Of a DNA stretch of 35,659 nt, positions 14,851 to 23,766 are shown in pieces. The stretch lies in contig NZ_PVTY01000017.1 in assembly GCF_003003175.1 (NCBI RefSeq), positions 18,288 to 53,946 on the forward strand, read 5' to 3'. The notes under the pieces were generated by a model. That model did no database searches, was not told the DNA's origin, and worked only from the letters and a program-made list of their open reading frames with translations. Position numbers and translations under genes: made by a program. Every line of letters begins with the position of its first letter. The first letter of the stretch is position 1. The DNA is from Nesterenkonia sandarakina. GTDB taxonomy: Bacteria > Actinomycetota > Actinomycetes > Actinomycetales > Micrococcaceae.

Positions 14851-16095
14851 TCAGGTCTCGCTGCCCCGACCACCGGCGACGTTTCGAGATTGATTTTCAG
14901 CTCCGGACACCAACCGTCGAGTGCCCTTCACACTGGTGCTGACCACCTTCTCCAACGGGCCTTGCCCCAGCGACCGCTGCCAGAGCATCGCGAACACGGC
15001 TGCCGCGACCAGGTGGATCACGAACCACAGGTAGGGCTGGCCGTAGTGGACCTCGATCGAGAGGGCGACCAGGTGGGCGGTGTACAGGGTGAAGGTCATC
15101 GCGCCCATTGCCGAGAGGGGCAACAACCATTTCCCGACCTTGGGAGCGATCAGCAGGAACACCCCCAGCACGATCAGGCTCACGCCGAGGCTGGCCATGA
15201 TCGCCAGCGGAGTGTTGGTGTGTGGGGTCGTGATCGCCAACCACCATCCGGTCGAGGCTGGCAATGAGTCCGGGCCCCAGATCAGGATCTGATCTAGTTC
15301 GTACTCACTCATCCCGGAAGCACTCAAGAGCCGCTGGTACCCGCCGAAGGCGTAAAGCAGGACAGATGACGTGACGTACGCGAAGATCGTCAGCCCCACG
15401 CCTACGACCAACACCCGCACCTGCACCGCGGTCTCCCGCAGATTCAATCGTCCCAATCCCAGACCGACCAGCAGATACGCCATGTATGGCAGAGCCGGGT
15501 AGGTGCCGGTGAGCAGCAGCTGGGAAGCGACGGCTCCGGGCTCGGTCAACACGTCGATGAACGTGGGATTATACGAGCTCCACGCAGGCAGTTCGCTAAC
15601 AAGATTCTGCATGAGTATCGGGGATACGATCCCGAACACCGCCGCGCAGGCGAACAACACTTTAGGGCCCATGTGCAGGAACGGGATCGCGAGCAGGAAG
15701 AACACACCGTAGTAGAGCAAGATGCCATATGCCGGAGGATCCGCCGGCATTAGAGTTCCGAGCCACAGACCGACCACCGCGATCAGCAGCGCTCGGACCA
15801 GCAGCCCGACCCGGTCAGCGGTCATCCTCCTGCCCTGATGCGGGTTCCGACCACCGGAGGTCAGCGCAAGCCCCACCCCTGCGAGTAGCGCGAACAGCGC
15901 TGCTGAGTCCCCGGAGAACAACCGCCAGGACCAGCTGACTCCCCCTGTCTCTTCGTTCCACGCTGGCAGCAGATGGATCGCCATCAGCCCCAACAGGGCG
16001 AGTCCTCGTGCGGCATCGATGCCCACCAACCGGGCCCGGGACCGCACTGGAGTCTCCTTGATACTTTCCGTCCCAGTCTTTGAGGTCTCACGCAC
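14851..16095 (-). CDS. DUF418 / HGSNAT-like polytopic membrane protein
   Basis: 414 residues with about ten membrane helices. The N-terminus (RLVGIDAARGLALLGLMAIH) is the hallmark of the heparan-alpha-glucosaminide acetyltransferase-like/DUF1624 group that often carries a C-terminal DUF418. The C-terminal part (MTFTLYTAHLVALSIEV...YLWFVIHLVAA) fits DUF418. Such proteins probably move acyl groups across the membrane, but the substrate is unknown. The start is a GTG at 16095, preceded by AAAGGA; the longer in-frame extension to 16254 lacks homology. Convergent with the two-component operon. Confidence 0.82.
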   Translation of the reverse strand: MRETSKTGTESIKETPVRSRARLVGIDAARGLALLGLMAIHLLPAWNEETGGVSWSWRLFSGDSAALFALLAGVGLALTSGGRNPHQGRRMTADRVGLLVRALLIAVVGLWLGTLMPADPPAYGILLYYGVFFLLAIPFLHMGPKVLFACAAVFGIVSPILMQNLVSELPAWSSYNPTFIDVLTEPGAVASQLLLTGTYPALPYMAYLLVGLGLGRLNLRETAVQVRVLVVGVGLTIFAYVTSSVLLYAFGGYQRLLSASGMSEYELDQILIWGPDSLPASTGWWLAITTPHTNTPLAIMASLGVSLIVLGVFLLIAPKVGKWLLPLSAMGAMTFTLYTAHLVALSIEVHYGQPYLWFVIHLVAAAVFAMLWQRSLGQGPLEKVVSTSVKGTRRLVSGAENQSRNVAGGRGSET

Positions 16096-16542
16096 GTGTA
16101 TTCCTTTCCGGTCCGTCCCTGAAAGGGACGGTGAAGTCTGCAACCGATGTCTGTCCCAGGTGTCCCCCGGGAGTATTAGTTCCAGAGTGCCCGCTGCACT
16201 TGGAGCCGCAGTCGCGGGAACCTCAAGATTAGGTAAAGAGAATCCCGAGGCCACCGGTGAGGAGCTGCGAGACCCGCGGTGGAGGCTTAAAACTGCGCGC
16301 AGGGTCCAGACTGATCACTCGGCGCAACGGAACGACAGCTGACGTCGTCACCGCTAAACGTCCCGGGCTGGCGAGGTCCTGAGGCACGAACGACACCTGC
16401 CGGCCAATGCCCGTAAGCCGGTCGCTCACCGGGCACTCCCCCACCCAAAAACCAGCCCATACAAACACTGGACTCTCGGTGCACGTATACCCCGCCCGAT
16501 TAAAAGCCCGGTGAAGGCCCCCTATCTGCAACACTTGAGTGC
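16096..16542. other. Divergent intergenic region with possible res site and a lone loop motif
   Basis: About 447 bases between the DUF418 gene and the recombinase. GAGGCACGAAC at 16381-16391 matches the loop consensus of the leader repeats 13.7 kb away, here with only a weak stem. GGTGCACGTATACC near 16478 is an imperfect dyad upstream of the recombinase and could belong to its res/crossover site. No gene is seen. Confidence 0.4.
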
Positions 16543-17124
16543 ATGACTGGACTGAAGATCGGATACGCCCGGGTTTCGACGACCGGGCAAGACCTCACCG
16601 CTCAACGCGAAGGACTCATTGCTCTCGGTGTCGATGCCGATCAGGTCTATGTCGATCACGGACTTACCGGCACCAACCGGACCCGCCCCGGGCTCCGCGA
16701 AGCCCTCGCCGCAGTCCGCTCCGGAGACACCCTGGTAGTGACGAAGCTCGACCGCCTCGCTCGATCACTCCCGGATGCGCGGAACATCGCTGATGAACTC
16801 ACCACCAAGGGGGTGACGCTGAGTATCGGCGGCAGCCTCTATGACCCCAACGATGCGGTGGGTCGGCTGCTCTTCAACGTCCTCGGCATGGTGGCTGAGT
16901 TCGAAGCCGACCTCATCCGGGCTCGCACTCGAGAAGGCATGGCCGTCGCCAAGGCGAAAGGCCGGCTCCGCGGGAAGCAACCGAAGCTCTCCCCCTCAAA
17001 GCGCAAGCACCTTCTCGCCACCCATGAAGCGGGGACTCACACTCAGACCGAGTTGGCGGAGCTTTTCGATGTTTCCCGCGCGACCATCTACCGTGAGCTT
17101 CAACGCACGCAGCCGGAGCCGTGA
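16543..17124 (+). CDS. Serine recombinase (resolvase/invertase family)
   Basis: 193 residues. The catalytic domain starts IGYARVSTTGQDL, with nucleophile Ser12, followed by DTLVVTKLDRLARS and GRLLFNVLGMVAEFE. The long E-helix (LIRARTREGMAVAKAKGRLRGK) leads to a C-terminal helix-turn-helix (TELAELFDVSRATIYREL). Length and domain order match Tn3-type resolvases and plasmid multimer resolution proteins. No transposase accompanies it, so plasmid dimer resolution or a relic of the transfer of the neighbouring defence genes are both possible. No ribosome site; probably leaderless. Confidence 0.92.
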   Translation: MTGLKIGYARVSTTGQDLTAQREGLIALGVDADQVYVDHGLTGTNRTRPGLREALAAVRSGDTLVVTKLDRLARSLPDARNIADELTTKGVTLSIGGSLYDPNDAVGRLLFNVLGMVAEFEADLIRARTREGMAVAKAKGRLRGKQPKLSPSKRKHLLATHEAGTHTQTELAELFDVSRATIYRELQRTQPEP

Positions 17125-17196
17125 TGGGCTCTGCCCCGGCAGAAGATGGACTACGGGGACCCGGTGCGCGTCGAGGGTCACGACCTAGAAACCACG

Positions 17197-17210
17197 TACG
17201 ATGGACGGCA
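17197..17210 (+). promoter_or_regulatory. Likely leaderless promoter -10 of the AAA ATPase gene
   Basis: TACGAT (17197-17202), 7 bases, ATG at 17210: the same geometry as at 5857 and 8185. It shifts the start from the in-frame ATG at 17201, which overlaps the hexamer itself, to 17210. Confidence 0.5.
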
Positions 17211-18184
17211 TGGCAGGCAGGCACCTCAAGGAACTCTTCAAAGCGTTCCAGACACACGATGAACTAACGTTCCGTCGTGTCGCCACGGAGATCATCGAAG
17301 AAGAAGAGTCAAAGCATCACAATGCTCTGGCCAGGGACCTTCGTCGGCTCCTGGTTGTCGGCGGTTCGCCGATCGACACCGGTTCGACGGTTCTGATTCC
17401 TTCACCCCCAAAAGACCGTGAAGGAGAATGGGATCTCGGGGAAGTTCGAGAGCCGAGCAGGATGCTTGATGATCTAATCCTGGACCCTCACCTCGTCGCG
17501 GAGTTAGATAGCCTCGTCAATGAGGTCCAGCAGTGGCCTACCTTAGACGGTGCTGGGATCCCCCGTAGACAACGCTTGCTTTTAGAGGGCCCACCCGGGT
17601 GTGGTAAGACGACTGCCGCTGAGGCTCTTGCCCACGAGCTTGGTAGACCATTTCTGCTTGTCCGTCTGGACGCAGTAGTTTCATCGTACTTAGGTGAGAC
17701 AGCAAGTAATCTCCGCAGGATTCTGGAATATGCGGATCAAGCTCCCTTTGTAGTCCTTTTTGATGAGTTCGATGCTTTGGGACGCTCTCGGGACGACCAA
17801 GCAGAGCATGGCGAAATGAAGCGGGTTGTCACCGCTTTCTTACAGATGACTGACCGTTATAGTGGTCCTAGCATTCTGCTTGCGGCTACGAACCACTCGG
17901 GATTACTCGATCAAGCACTCTGGAGACGCTTTGACGAAGTCTTAACGTTCAGGAAGCCAACTGTCCATGAGTTTCGCCGACTCATACGACTGCGTTTGCG
18001 TACAACTGCGCATAGGGGCCTCGATATTGATCGCTACGCAAGTAAGCTAAAAGGCCTTCCACATGCTGCGGCAGAAAAACTAGTCAACGACGCTCGCCGT
18101 GAAGCCATTCTCCGCGACGCTCGGGAAGTTGAAGCACGCGACTTTGAGACAGTTCTTCCAAGCATCACGCGCCGTCCATGGTAA
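17210..18184 (+). CDS. ietA: AAA+ ATPase, IetA-like subunit of an ietAS defence/incompatibility system
   Basis: 324 residues. N-terminal helical region (1-90), then one AAA+ module: Walker A GPPGCGKT (127-134), Walker B VVLFDEFDA (181-189), sensor-1 Asn228 in AATNHSG, arginine-finger region LWRRFD (about 237-242). It lies 9 bases before a subtilisin-like protease gene, and this ATPase-S8 pairing is the ietAS arrangement, known for plasmid incompatibility in Agrobacterium and for anti-phage defence. The ATPase presumably senses or remodels a target for the protease. DNA here is visibly AT-richer than the neighbouring genes. The assignment rests on domain pairing and order; I could not align it. 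Confidence 0.8.
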   Translation: MAGRHLKELFKAFQTHDELTFRRVATEIIEEEESKHHNALARDLRRLLVVGGSPIDTGSTVLIPSPPKDREGEWDLGEVREPSRMLDDLILDPHLVAELDSLVNEVQQWPTLDGAGIPRRQRLLLEGPPGCGKTTAAEALAHELGRPFLLVRLDAVVSSYLGETASNLRRILEYADQAPFVVLFDEFDALGRSRDDQAEHGEMKRVVTAFLQMTDRYSGPSILLAATNHSGLLDQALWRRFDEVLTFRKPTVHEFRRLIRLRLRTTAHRGLDIDRYASKLKGLPHAAAEKLVNDARREAILRDAREVEARDFETVLPSITRRPW

Positions 18185-18193
18185 GGGTGGTCT

Positions 18194-20536
18194 ATGCCAC
18201 AGCATCTCCAACTGCCGCCACCCCGATCGGTATCGTCTCGACGCACTAGTCAGGCGGGGGGAAAACGACCCTCTCGGCAGGCCGGCGAACACGGAACCCA
18301 TCTCAAACAACAGCTCGCAACAGTGGTGCAGAAGCCTCGCAGGTTAGACGCCGGCGTCGACCCGAAGCTTGTATTCAAGATATCTGCGCAGTCCCGACCC
18401 ACCGAGGAAACTTTCTTAAATCGGGGGCTAAAAGTCCTGGGCGAGACTGTCGACTACACGTACTTTGTACTGACAGACGATCAAGGCTCATCTCTGGCGA
18501 CCGATCTTGATAAGTACGCGAAGACAGGAAGTCTCAAATCTTTCTTCGACCTAATCAAAGACATCGAGCCCTACGGCCCCGAGGATCGAATGGGGCCGGG
18601 GTTAGACGCAATCGGGCTGGAGTACACAGGACAACGGACTCTAGATGTAGCTATATGGCCTTCGGGGAAGGTACAGGAGGCGCAGGACCGAGCTACGACA
18701 GTCGAGACAGTCGTGGAACGTTCGGGCGGCACCATTATGTTGCGCTCAATCACACCTCGTAGAAGCTATCTGCGCATTTCGGTCTCATCGGAGACACTCA
18801 ATGACCTATTGGACATCAGTGCGATAGAAACGATTCGTACGCCACCTGTGCCTTATCTGGACTTCAGGGAGTGGTGGAATGCAGACTCGCAGAGTCTTCA
18901 GCGCGCGACCGAGAACGGAACTGTGGTCGGAATCTTAGATGATTCGCCACATCCGGGGCACCCACTGTTGCAAGGACTCATACTCTCAGACGAACACTTA
19001 GCCCCGGAATCTTACCAATGGCAGCGCCGGGGCACACATGGCACGGAGGTTGCAGGAAGGGTCCTATACCCAAACCTCCACGATGAACTCCGTGACCTCA
19101 AACCGCTAACCGCTGTTGGTGCCGTACGGTCTATACGAGTCTTGGAGCCTGACCCAAACTTTCCGGGTGCCACTCGTTTCCCTACCTTCGGTTTCCCCCA
19201 TCAACTCGTAGAGGACGGGATACGACACCTTCACTCCACGTATGGGGTGCGCCTGTTCAACCTTTCCCTCGGTTACTCCGAAGCATTCAACGATATTCAC
19301 GTCGGAGCGCTTACTGAAGTAATCGATGATCTCGTAAGAGAACTCGATATTGTAGTAGTTCTCCCCACCGGAAATGCTCCGATAAGCATCGAAGCACAGA
19401 CCCCTTCCGGTCACCATGTTGTCGATGATAAGCCGGACTATTTCTACACCAGAGAGCACCGGATCGCTGAACCCGGACCAGCGGCACTGGCTATTACAGT
19501 CGGCTCCATAGCTCTGAGCGGCGCATCAGCGGAACGCCCAAATAATTACGGCTGGATGGCAGTCGCTGAGGCAGGCGAAGCGTCCCCATTCAGCCGCTCC
19601 GGACCCGGCCTGGGAACGAACAAGAAACGTTTGAACAAGCCCGAAATCGTGGACTACGGAGGCAACGTCGTTCTCAACGACAGCGGCCATGTCGCTCAGA
19701 ATGAACCTGGAGCGAGCATAGTTACTCCGTCCTTCAAATCCAACGGACAAAGACTGCTTTCCGCCGTCAACGGCACTAGCTTCGCAGCTCCCGCAGTCGC
19801 TCGCGTCGCAGCCGACATTGCCGATGCATACCCGAGTGCGTCAGCAAATCAGATTCGCTCTCTACTTGGTTTGAGCGCGAAACTTCCAAAGGCTACTAAG
19901 AACGTTGATGAAGGTCACCTCAACAGCTGGCTCTATGGCTACGGTAGAGCTGACCGCGAGGCGGCACTCTCTAGTAACTCCAACAGAGTCACTCTCACAT
20001 ACGACGGTGACATGCCGGTGGATACCGTCCAGATTCATCCACTCCCCGTGCCCGACATATTCCGCCGAGGCACAAAGGCAGGAGAACGAACTATCACGGT
20101 CTCACTCGCGTTCGACCCGCCAGTGAGACGCCAACGTCGGGAGTATCTGGCTGGGTCTATGCAGGTCGATATCTTTCGTGACGTCGATCCAGATTCGCTG
20201 CAAGAGATCCTAGCTAAGCAAGATCCCGATGAACCTCTGCCGCCTATAACTGGTCGGCGGCGTCTTGAGCTAACTCCCGGCAGCGATTCTTTCCTGAGCA
20301 GCACGCTTCAGGTCCGCAACTGGAGTAGAAAAAAGACCTTCGTCGATGACTCGGACACGTTCTATGTGGTTGTGACACATAAAGCGCAGACATGGGCACG
20401 CGATGACCCAAAATACACTCGCCAACGATATGCACTATCCGTGTGCCTGGAAGACCAACATCTGGTCGAGGCCGACCTGTACCAAATGGTGTCGCAACGT
20501 CTTCAGCTTCCGATCCGCAGCAGGGTGACGGGCTAA
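18194..20536 (+). CDS. ietS: Subtilisin-like serine protease, IetS-like subunit
   Basis: 780 residues without a signal peptide, so cytoplasmic. The N-terminal domain (about 35-235) is unrecognised. The S8 domain (about 240-600) has a complete triad: Asp in GTVVGILDDSPHPGHPLL (249/250), His282 in RGTHGTEVAG, Ser529 in NGTSFAAPAVA, with the oxyanion Asn393 in PTGN. About 180 C-terminal residues are beta-rich and unrecognised. AAGGGTGG gives the start at 18194. The large flanking domains fit target recognition in a two-component defence system with the upstream AAA+ protein. Low GC and mixed codon use indicate transfer. Confidence 0.85.
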   Translation: MPQHLQLPPPRSVSSRRTSQAGGKRPSRQAGEHGTHLKQQLATVVQKPRRLDAGVDPKLVFKISAQSRPTEETFLNRGLKVLGETVDYTYFVLTDDQGSSLATDLDKYAKTGSLKSFFDLIKDIEPYGPEDRMGPGLDAIGLEYTGQRTLDVAIWPSGKVQEAQDRATTVETVVERSGGTIMLRSITPRRSYLRISVSSETLNDLLDISAIETIRTPPVPYLDFREWWNADSQSLQRATENGTVVGILDDSPHPGHPLLQGLILSDEHLAPESYQWQRRGTHGTEVAGRVLYPNLHDELRDLKPLTAVGAVRSIRVLEPDPNFPGATRFPTFGFPHQLVEDGIRHLHSTYGVRLFNLSLGYSEAFNDIHVGALTEVIDDLVRELDIVVVLPTGNAPISIEAQTPSGHHVVDDKPDYFYTREHRIAEPGPAALAITVGSIALSGASAERPNNYGWMAVAEAGEASPFSRSGPGLGTNKKRLNKPEIVDYGGNVVLNDSGHVAQNEPGASIVTPSFKSNGQRLLSAVNGTSFAAPAVARVAADIADAYPSASANQIRSLLGLSAKLPKATKNVDEGHLNSWLYGYGRADREAALSSNSNRVTLTYDGDMPVDTVQIHPLPVPDIFRRGTKAGERTITVSLAFDPPVRRQRREYLAGSMQVDIFRDVDPDSLQEILAKQDPDEPLPPITGRRRLELTPGSDSFLSSTLQVRNWSRKKTFVDDSDTFYVVVTHKAQTWARDDPKYTRQRYALSVCLEDQHLVEADLYQMVSQRLQLPIRSRVTG

Positions 20537-21206
20537 CTTAGTTGATGCACGAGACGCTAGACAGAGTGCTGAGGCGTCGTCGGACAGTCAAGAAGGACTG
20601 GAAGCAACTACGCAGACAAGTTTTCCCGTCCGCTGCGGCACACGGCACTGGACCAACTCTGGGGTGACCGGCGTGTCTTATAAAACTACTGGTTAATAAA
20701 ACAGCGAGCGGTGCCAGAGTTCGCGTCGCGGTCGCGTACAGATATCGAGTCAATAGAAGTGGCCCGATCGTCCCCCCCCTCGAGAGGAACTGGTGTGATT
20801 ATTCACGTTCCCACACACGGCCCCACCGGCCACAGGATCGTCAATGGGATACGTGTCAGAGGCGACTCGGAGGCAACGGTGACCCGGAGCCAGATGACAA
20901 GAAAAGGACGAGGTTCTCGGAGTTACTCCTCGGGCAGCCTGTAAATGGGCTGGTCGAAGTCGGAGATCGACGATAGTAAGAATCCACAAACCACCCGACT
21001 CCCATTGAAGGGAACCTGAACTACACGCCGACATGACCTCCAGGGTCATGTGATCATTCCAAAATGGTGCCTAGTCGCGGCGTCCTCCGGTCTCATCCAA
21101 GCATCGGTTCGCTGTGAGTATCCTGGAAAACACCGCCTTAGGGTGACAGGTCAGATTGGGATCAGTAACGTGATGAAGGACTTGCCCGCTGACGACAGGA
21201 GCCACT
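20537..21206. other. Gene-free interval between ietS and the CsbD gene
   Basis: About 670 bases without a convincing gene. An inverted repeat ACATGACC (21031-21038) / GGTCATGT (21044-21051) lies about 155 bases upstream of the CsbD start and could be an operator or terminator. The rest is mixed-composition DNA that may be the ragged edge of the transferred ietAS segment. Confidence 0.45.
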
Positions 21207-21407
21207 ATGGGACTCGATGATAAGGCCAGCAACAAGACCGAAGAAGCTACCGGATCCGTCAAAGAGGGCTTCGGCAAACTGACCGGTGATCGGGAGACCG
21301 AAGCCGAAGGAAAAGGTCAGAAGAACCAGGCGAAGGTGAAGGACGTCGCTCAGGATGCGAAGGACAGCATCAAGGGTTTCGCTGAAGGTCTGAAGAAAAA
21401 CGACTGA
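21207..21407 (+). CDS. CsbD-family stress protein
   Basis: 66 residues, very hydrophilic and Lys/Glu/Ala-rich. It shows the family pattern of repeated short helices: KASNKTEEATGSVKEGFGKLTGD, then a second similar unit with QDAKDSIKGF. AGGAG precedes the ATG. In other bacteria csbD-like genes are induced by general stress; the biochemical role is unknown. Monocistronic, followed by two hairpins. Full length for the family. Confidence 0.88.
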   Translation: MGLDDKASNKTEEATGSVKEGFGKLTGDRETEAEGKGQKNQAKVKDVAQDAKDSIKGFAEGLKKND

Positions 21408-21417
21408 ATCTCCTGGG

Positions 21418-21488
21418 CAGCTCCGTCCAATGCGGAGCTGAGTGGAGAGATTTTCCCGGTGCCGGGTCCGAGTAATTGGACCCGGCAC
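21418..21488 (+). terminator. Double hairpin after the CsbD gene
   Basis: First stem 21418-21425/21433-21440 (8 perfect pairs, 7-nt loop), second stem 21459-21469/21478-21488 (11 perfect pairs, 8-nt loop), within 85 bases of the stop codon. The second is followed by TGTTGTGT rather than a pure T-run. Between 21489 and 21751 I see no gene. Confidence 0.7.
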
Positions 21489-21751
21489 TGTTGTGTGCTC
21501 CGGCCTGGGCTACTCACCGGTACTCGCCGGTCTTCCAGCGATCGGTCTTCTCTCACCAGTCACCAACCCAAGGGCCGGGTACATCTAGAAGACGGCCCCA
21601 GCTCTTCCTACCTGTCGCAGCGCATCACCGGAGCCGGAGTTTGCCGGGGTGGGGAGAGCACATGTCTAGCCTCGTGACCCATAAGTGCGGCAACATCTCG
21701 TGCCTGTTCCGTGACCTGCGTACAAAGCGGTTAGAAGTGTCGGTGGAGAAG

Positions 21752-22399
21752 TCATAGGAGCCCGTCTAATCCCGCACGGTGGGCCAGGATGGCCAGTTCA
21801 GTGCGGTCACGCGCATCGAGTTTCGTGAGGATCCGACTGACATAGGTCCTGGCGGTGGCGGAACTCAAATACAGTTCAGCAGCGATCTCAGAGTTTGTCC
21901 GGCCCTGTGCCACCGCTTTGAGAACCTGCAGCTCACGTTCTGTGAGCACCGAGAAATCCTGACTGTCTCCCGCGGGCGGACCGGCCGCGACGTGGTCCAT
22001 GAGTTTCCTCATGATCTGAGGAGAGAGCTGACTCTCCCCTGCCGCGACTGCGCGGACTGCTTCGCGCAGTCGCGGCCCCGAGGTGTCCTTGAGCAGGTAC
22101 CCGGCTGCCCCGGCTCTAATGGCGCTAAGGACCTCGTCATCGTCGTCAAACGTGGTCAAAATCAGAACCGCGGGCGAACGCTCAGATTCCTTGATGCGCG
22201 AAGTAGCGTCCACACCATTCATCACCGGCATACGGATATCCATAAGCACCACATCGGGGTGTAGCTTCTTGACCTGGTCAAGGGATTCTTCGCCATTGCT
22301 TGCTTCCCCGATGACCTCGATTTCCGAGTCATTCTCCAACAGCGCCCGCAAGCCGGTCCGCACGAGGTGCTGGTCGTCTGTGAGCAGAACTCTGATCAT
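21752..22399 (-). CDS. NarL/LuxR-family response regulator
   Basis: 215 residues. Receiver with TDDQ acidic pair, phospho-acceptor Asp54 in VVLMDIRMPVMNG, and Lys in GYLLKDTS. The C-terminal LuxR helix-turn-helix (about 148-210) reads LTERELQVLKAVAQGRTNSEIA. Overlaps the kinase stop by ATGA (22396-22399), so coupled. Likely controls the divergent ABC exporter operon, the usual arrangement for such pairs. Confidence 0.93.
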   Translation of the reverse strand: MIRVLLTDDQHLVRTGLRALLENDSEIEVIGEASNGEESLDQVKKLHPDVVLMDIRMPVMNGVDATSRIKESERSPAVLILTTFDDDDEVLSAIRAGAAGYLLKDTSGPRLREAVRAVAAGESQLSPQIMRKLMDHVAAGPPAGDSQDFSVLTERELQVLKAVAQGRTNSEIAAELYLSSATARTYVSRILTKLDARDRTELAILAHRAGLDGLL

Positions 22400-23607
22400 G
22401 CTGATGCCTTCTCAAAGCGTTGTGGCTGCGCCGGCTCGATGGGCAGCAGTGCCCGGACTCGGAACCCTTCACCCCAGGGGCCTGTCTCTATCGACCCTCC
22501 TACTGCGGCGGCGCGTTCTTTCATACCCACCAACCCCACGCCAGCGTGGGTGTCCCCGAGGCTTCCGTGTGGTCCGTTATCCCGCACGGTGACCTCTAGA
22601 TCCTTTCCACGTTCCCGAATCTGCACATAGACCGTACGAGCGGCTGAATGCTTGGCGACGTTAGTCAGTGCTTCTTGCACGATGCGATACACCACCGCCT
22701 CGACTTCTTCGCCGAACTGACGGGTCACCGTAATATCTGCCTCGATGGTCAACGCAGAGTCCGCGAACACAGACTTCTCCAGGGCCGCAATCGAGACCAC
22801 CGGGCGTCGCACCTCGTGTTCCCTCAATTTTCGCACCGTAGCTCTCAGCTCGGCGATCATCTCGCCACTGGTCGAGCTGATGATCCCGAGGGCGCCCTGC
22901 GCCGCAGCAGGGTTTCCCGGGAGAGCCTCCGTAGCGACCTCGGTGTGCATCGAGATTACGGTGGTCTGGTGCCCCAGGGTGTCGTGGAGCTCCCGAGCGA
23001 TCTCAGCCCGTTCGGACGCGGCGATGGCTTGAGCCAGAGTTCTCTCCTGCTCAGCGGTCGCCTCCAGCAGCCGAGCAGAACGCAGGGACGCCTCACGACG
23101 TGAACGGGCACCATCGCCCAACGCGATCACCGCAGCCATCAGCGCAACCTCCGGAGCCAAGGTATAGACAAAGAGGGAGAACACATTCTCGTCAGTTTGC
23201 CTCACGAAGGGTGCCACCACGGCTGCGGCGAAGAACAAGAAGACCAGGCCACCTGCGATCTTCAGCGACCAGCGGGGCCGGTCCTGCTTGGCCACGGAGT
23301 ACAGGGCCGCGGCTAGCGGCAGCCCAAGACCGATGTTCGGATAGCCAGACGCGTTGTAGAGCATCAGGACGACAACGCTGAAGAACAAGACGCTCAAAGG
23401 GAAGCGGCGCCGCCAGAACAGCGACATTCCCAAGGCCAACGCGAACAGGTACGCCAGCGCATCCGGGGCGCGGATGCCTCCCTGTTCGGCTTGGATGATC
23501 ATCCCCAGCACGAGGAAGAGACCCACTGCCAGGCACGCGTCAATCACCTTCGGCCGTTCCAGCAGTGCACCCTGCAGTTTCTCTACACCACTGGCAGGTC
23601 TATACAT
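22396..23607 (-). CDS. HisKA_3-type sensor histidine kinase
   Basis: 403 residues. Five to six membrane helices (about 22-170) with only short external loops, then the dimerisation/phosphoacceptor helix ERAEIARELHDTLGH (His208) and a C-terminal ATPase domain (YRIVQEALTNVAKH, RDNGPHG, GVGLVGMKERA). The start at 23607 is preferred because TACACT ends 6 bases upstream (leaderless); the longer frame to 23697 lies in the divergent promoter region. Partner of the response regulator downstream. Confidence 0.9.
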   Translation of the reverse strand: MYRPASGVEKLQGALLERPKVIDACLAVGLFLVLGMIIQAEQGGIRAPDALAYLFALALGMSLFWRRRFPLSVLFFSVVVLMLYNASGYPNIGLGLPLAAALYSVAKQDRPRWSLKIAGGLVFLFFAAAVVAPFVRQTDENVFSLFVYTLAPEVALMAAVIALGDGARSRREASLRSARLLEATAEQERTLAQAIAASERAEIARELHDTLGHQTTVISMHTEVATEALPGNPAAAQGALGIISSTSGEMIAELRATVRKLREHEVRRPVVSIAALEKSVFADSALTIEADITVTRQFGEEVEAVVYRIVQEALTNVAKHSAARTVYVQIRERGKDLEVTVRDNGPHGSLGDTHAGVGLVGMKERAAAVGGSIETGPWGEGFRVRALLPIEPAQPQRFEKASA

Positions 23608-23766
23608 GAGACCAGTGTAGAGACCGGCTCTGCGCGCAGGCAGTCGCCTGGAATCGACACAGCACTGTCGCTTCCAGGCGACGTAGAAGACGATCACAGG
23701 CCGATGTATGACCCAGGCCCGCTTCCATAGATTGGAATCAACACATCCACAGAGAGGCTCATCATC
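23608..23766. promoter_or_regulatory. Divergent promoter region of the kinase and ABC exporter operons
   Basis: On the minus strand GGTCTC-TACACT-GGTCTC directly precedes the kinase ATG: a -10-like hexamer framed by direct repeats. A related inverted arm (CCAGTG..GTAGAG) lies just inside the gene at about 23580-23593. On the plus strand AGAGAGG lies 9 bases before the ABC ATPase ATG. TTCC-N7-GGAA near 23725 is a small dyad that could bind the response regulator. Confidence 0.5.

Noticed and set aside
20711-20944. 77-codon frame downstream of ietS
   Set aside because: Ser/Arg/Gly/Thr-rich translation without start signal or motif; considered as a third gene of the ietAS operon but unsupported.
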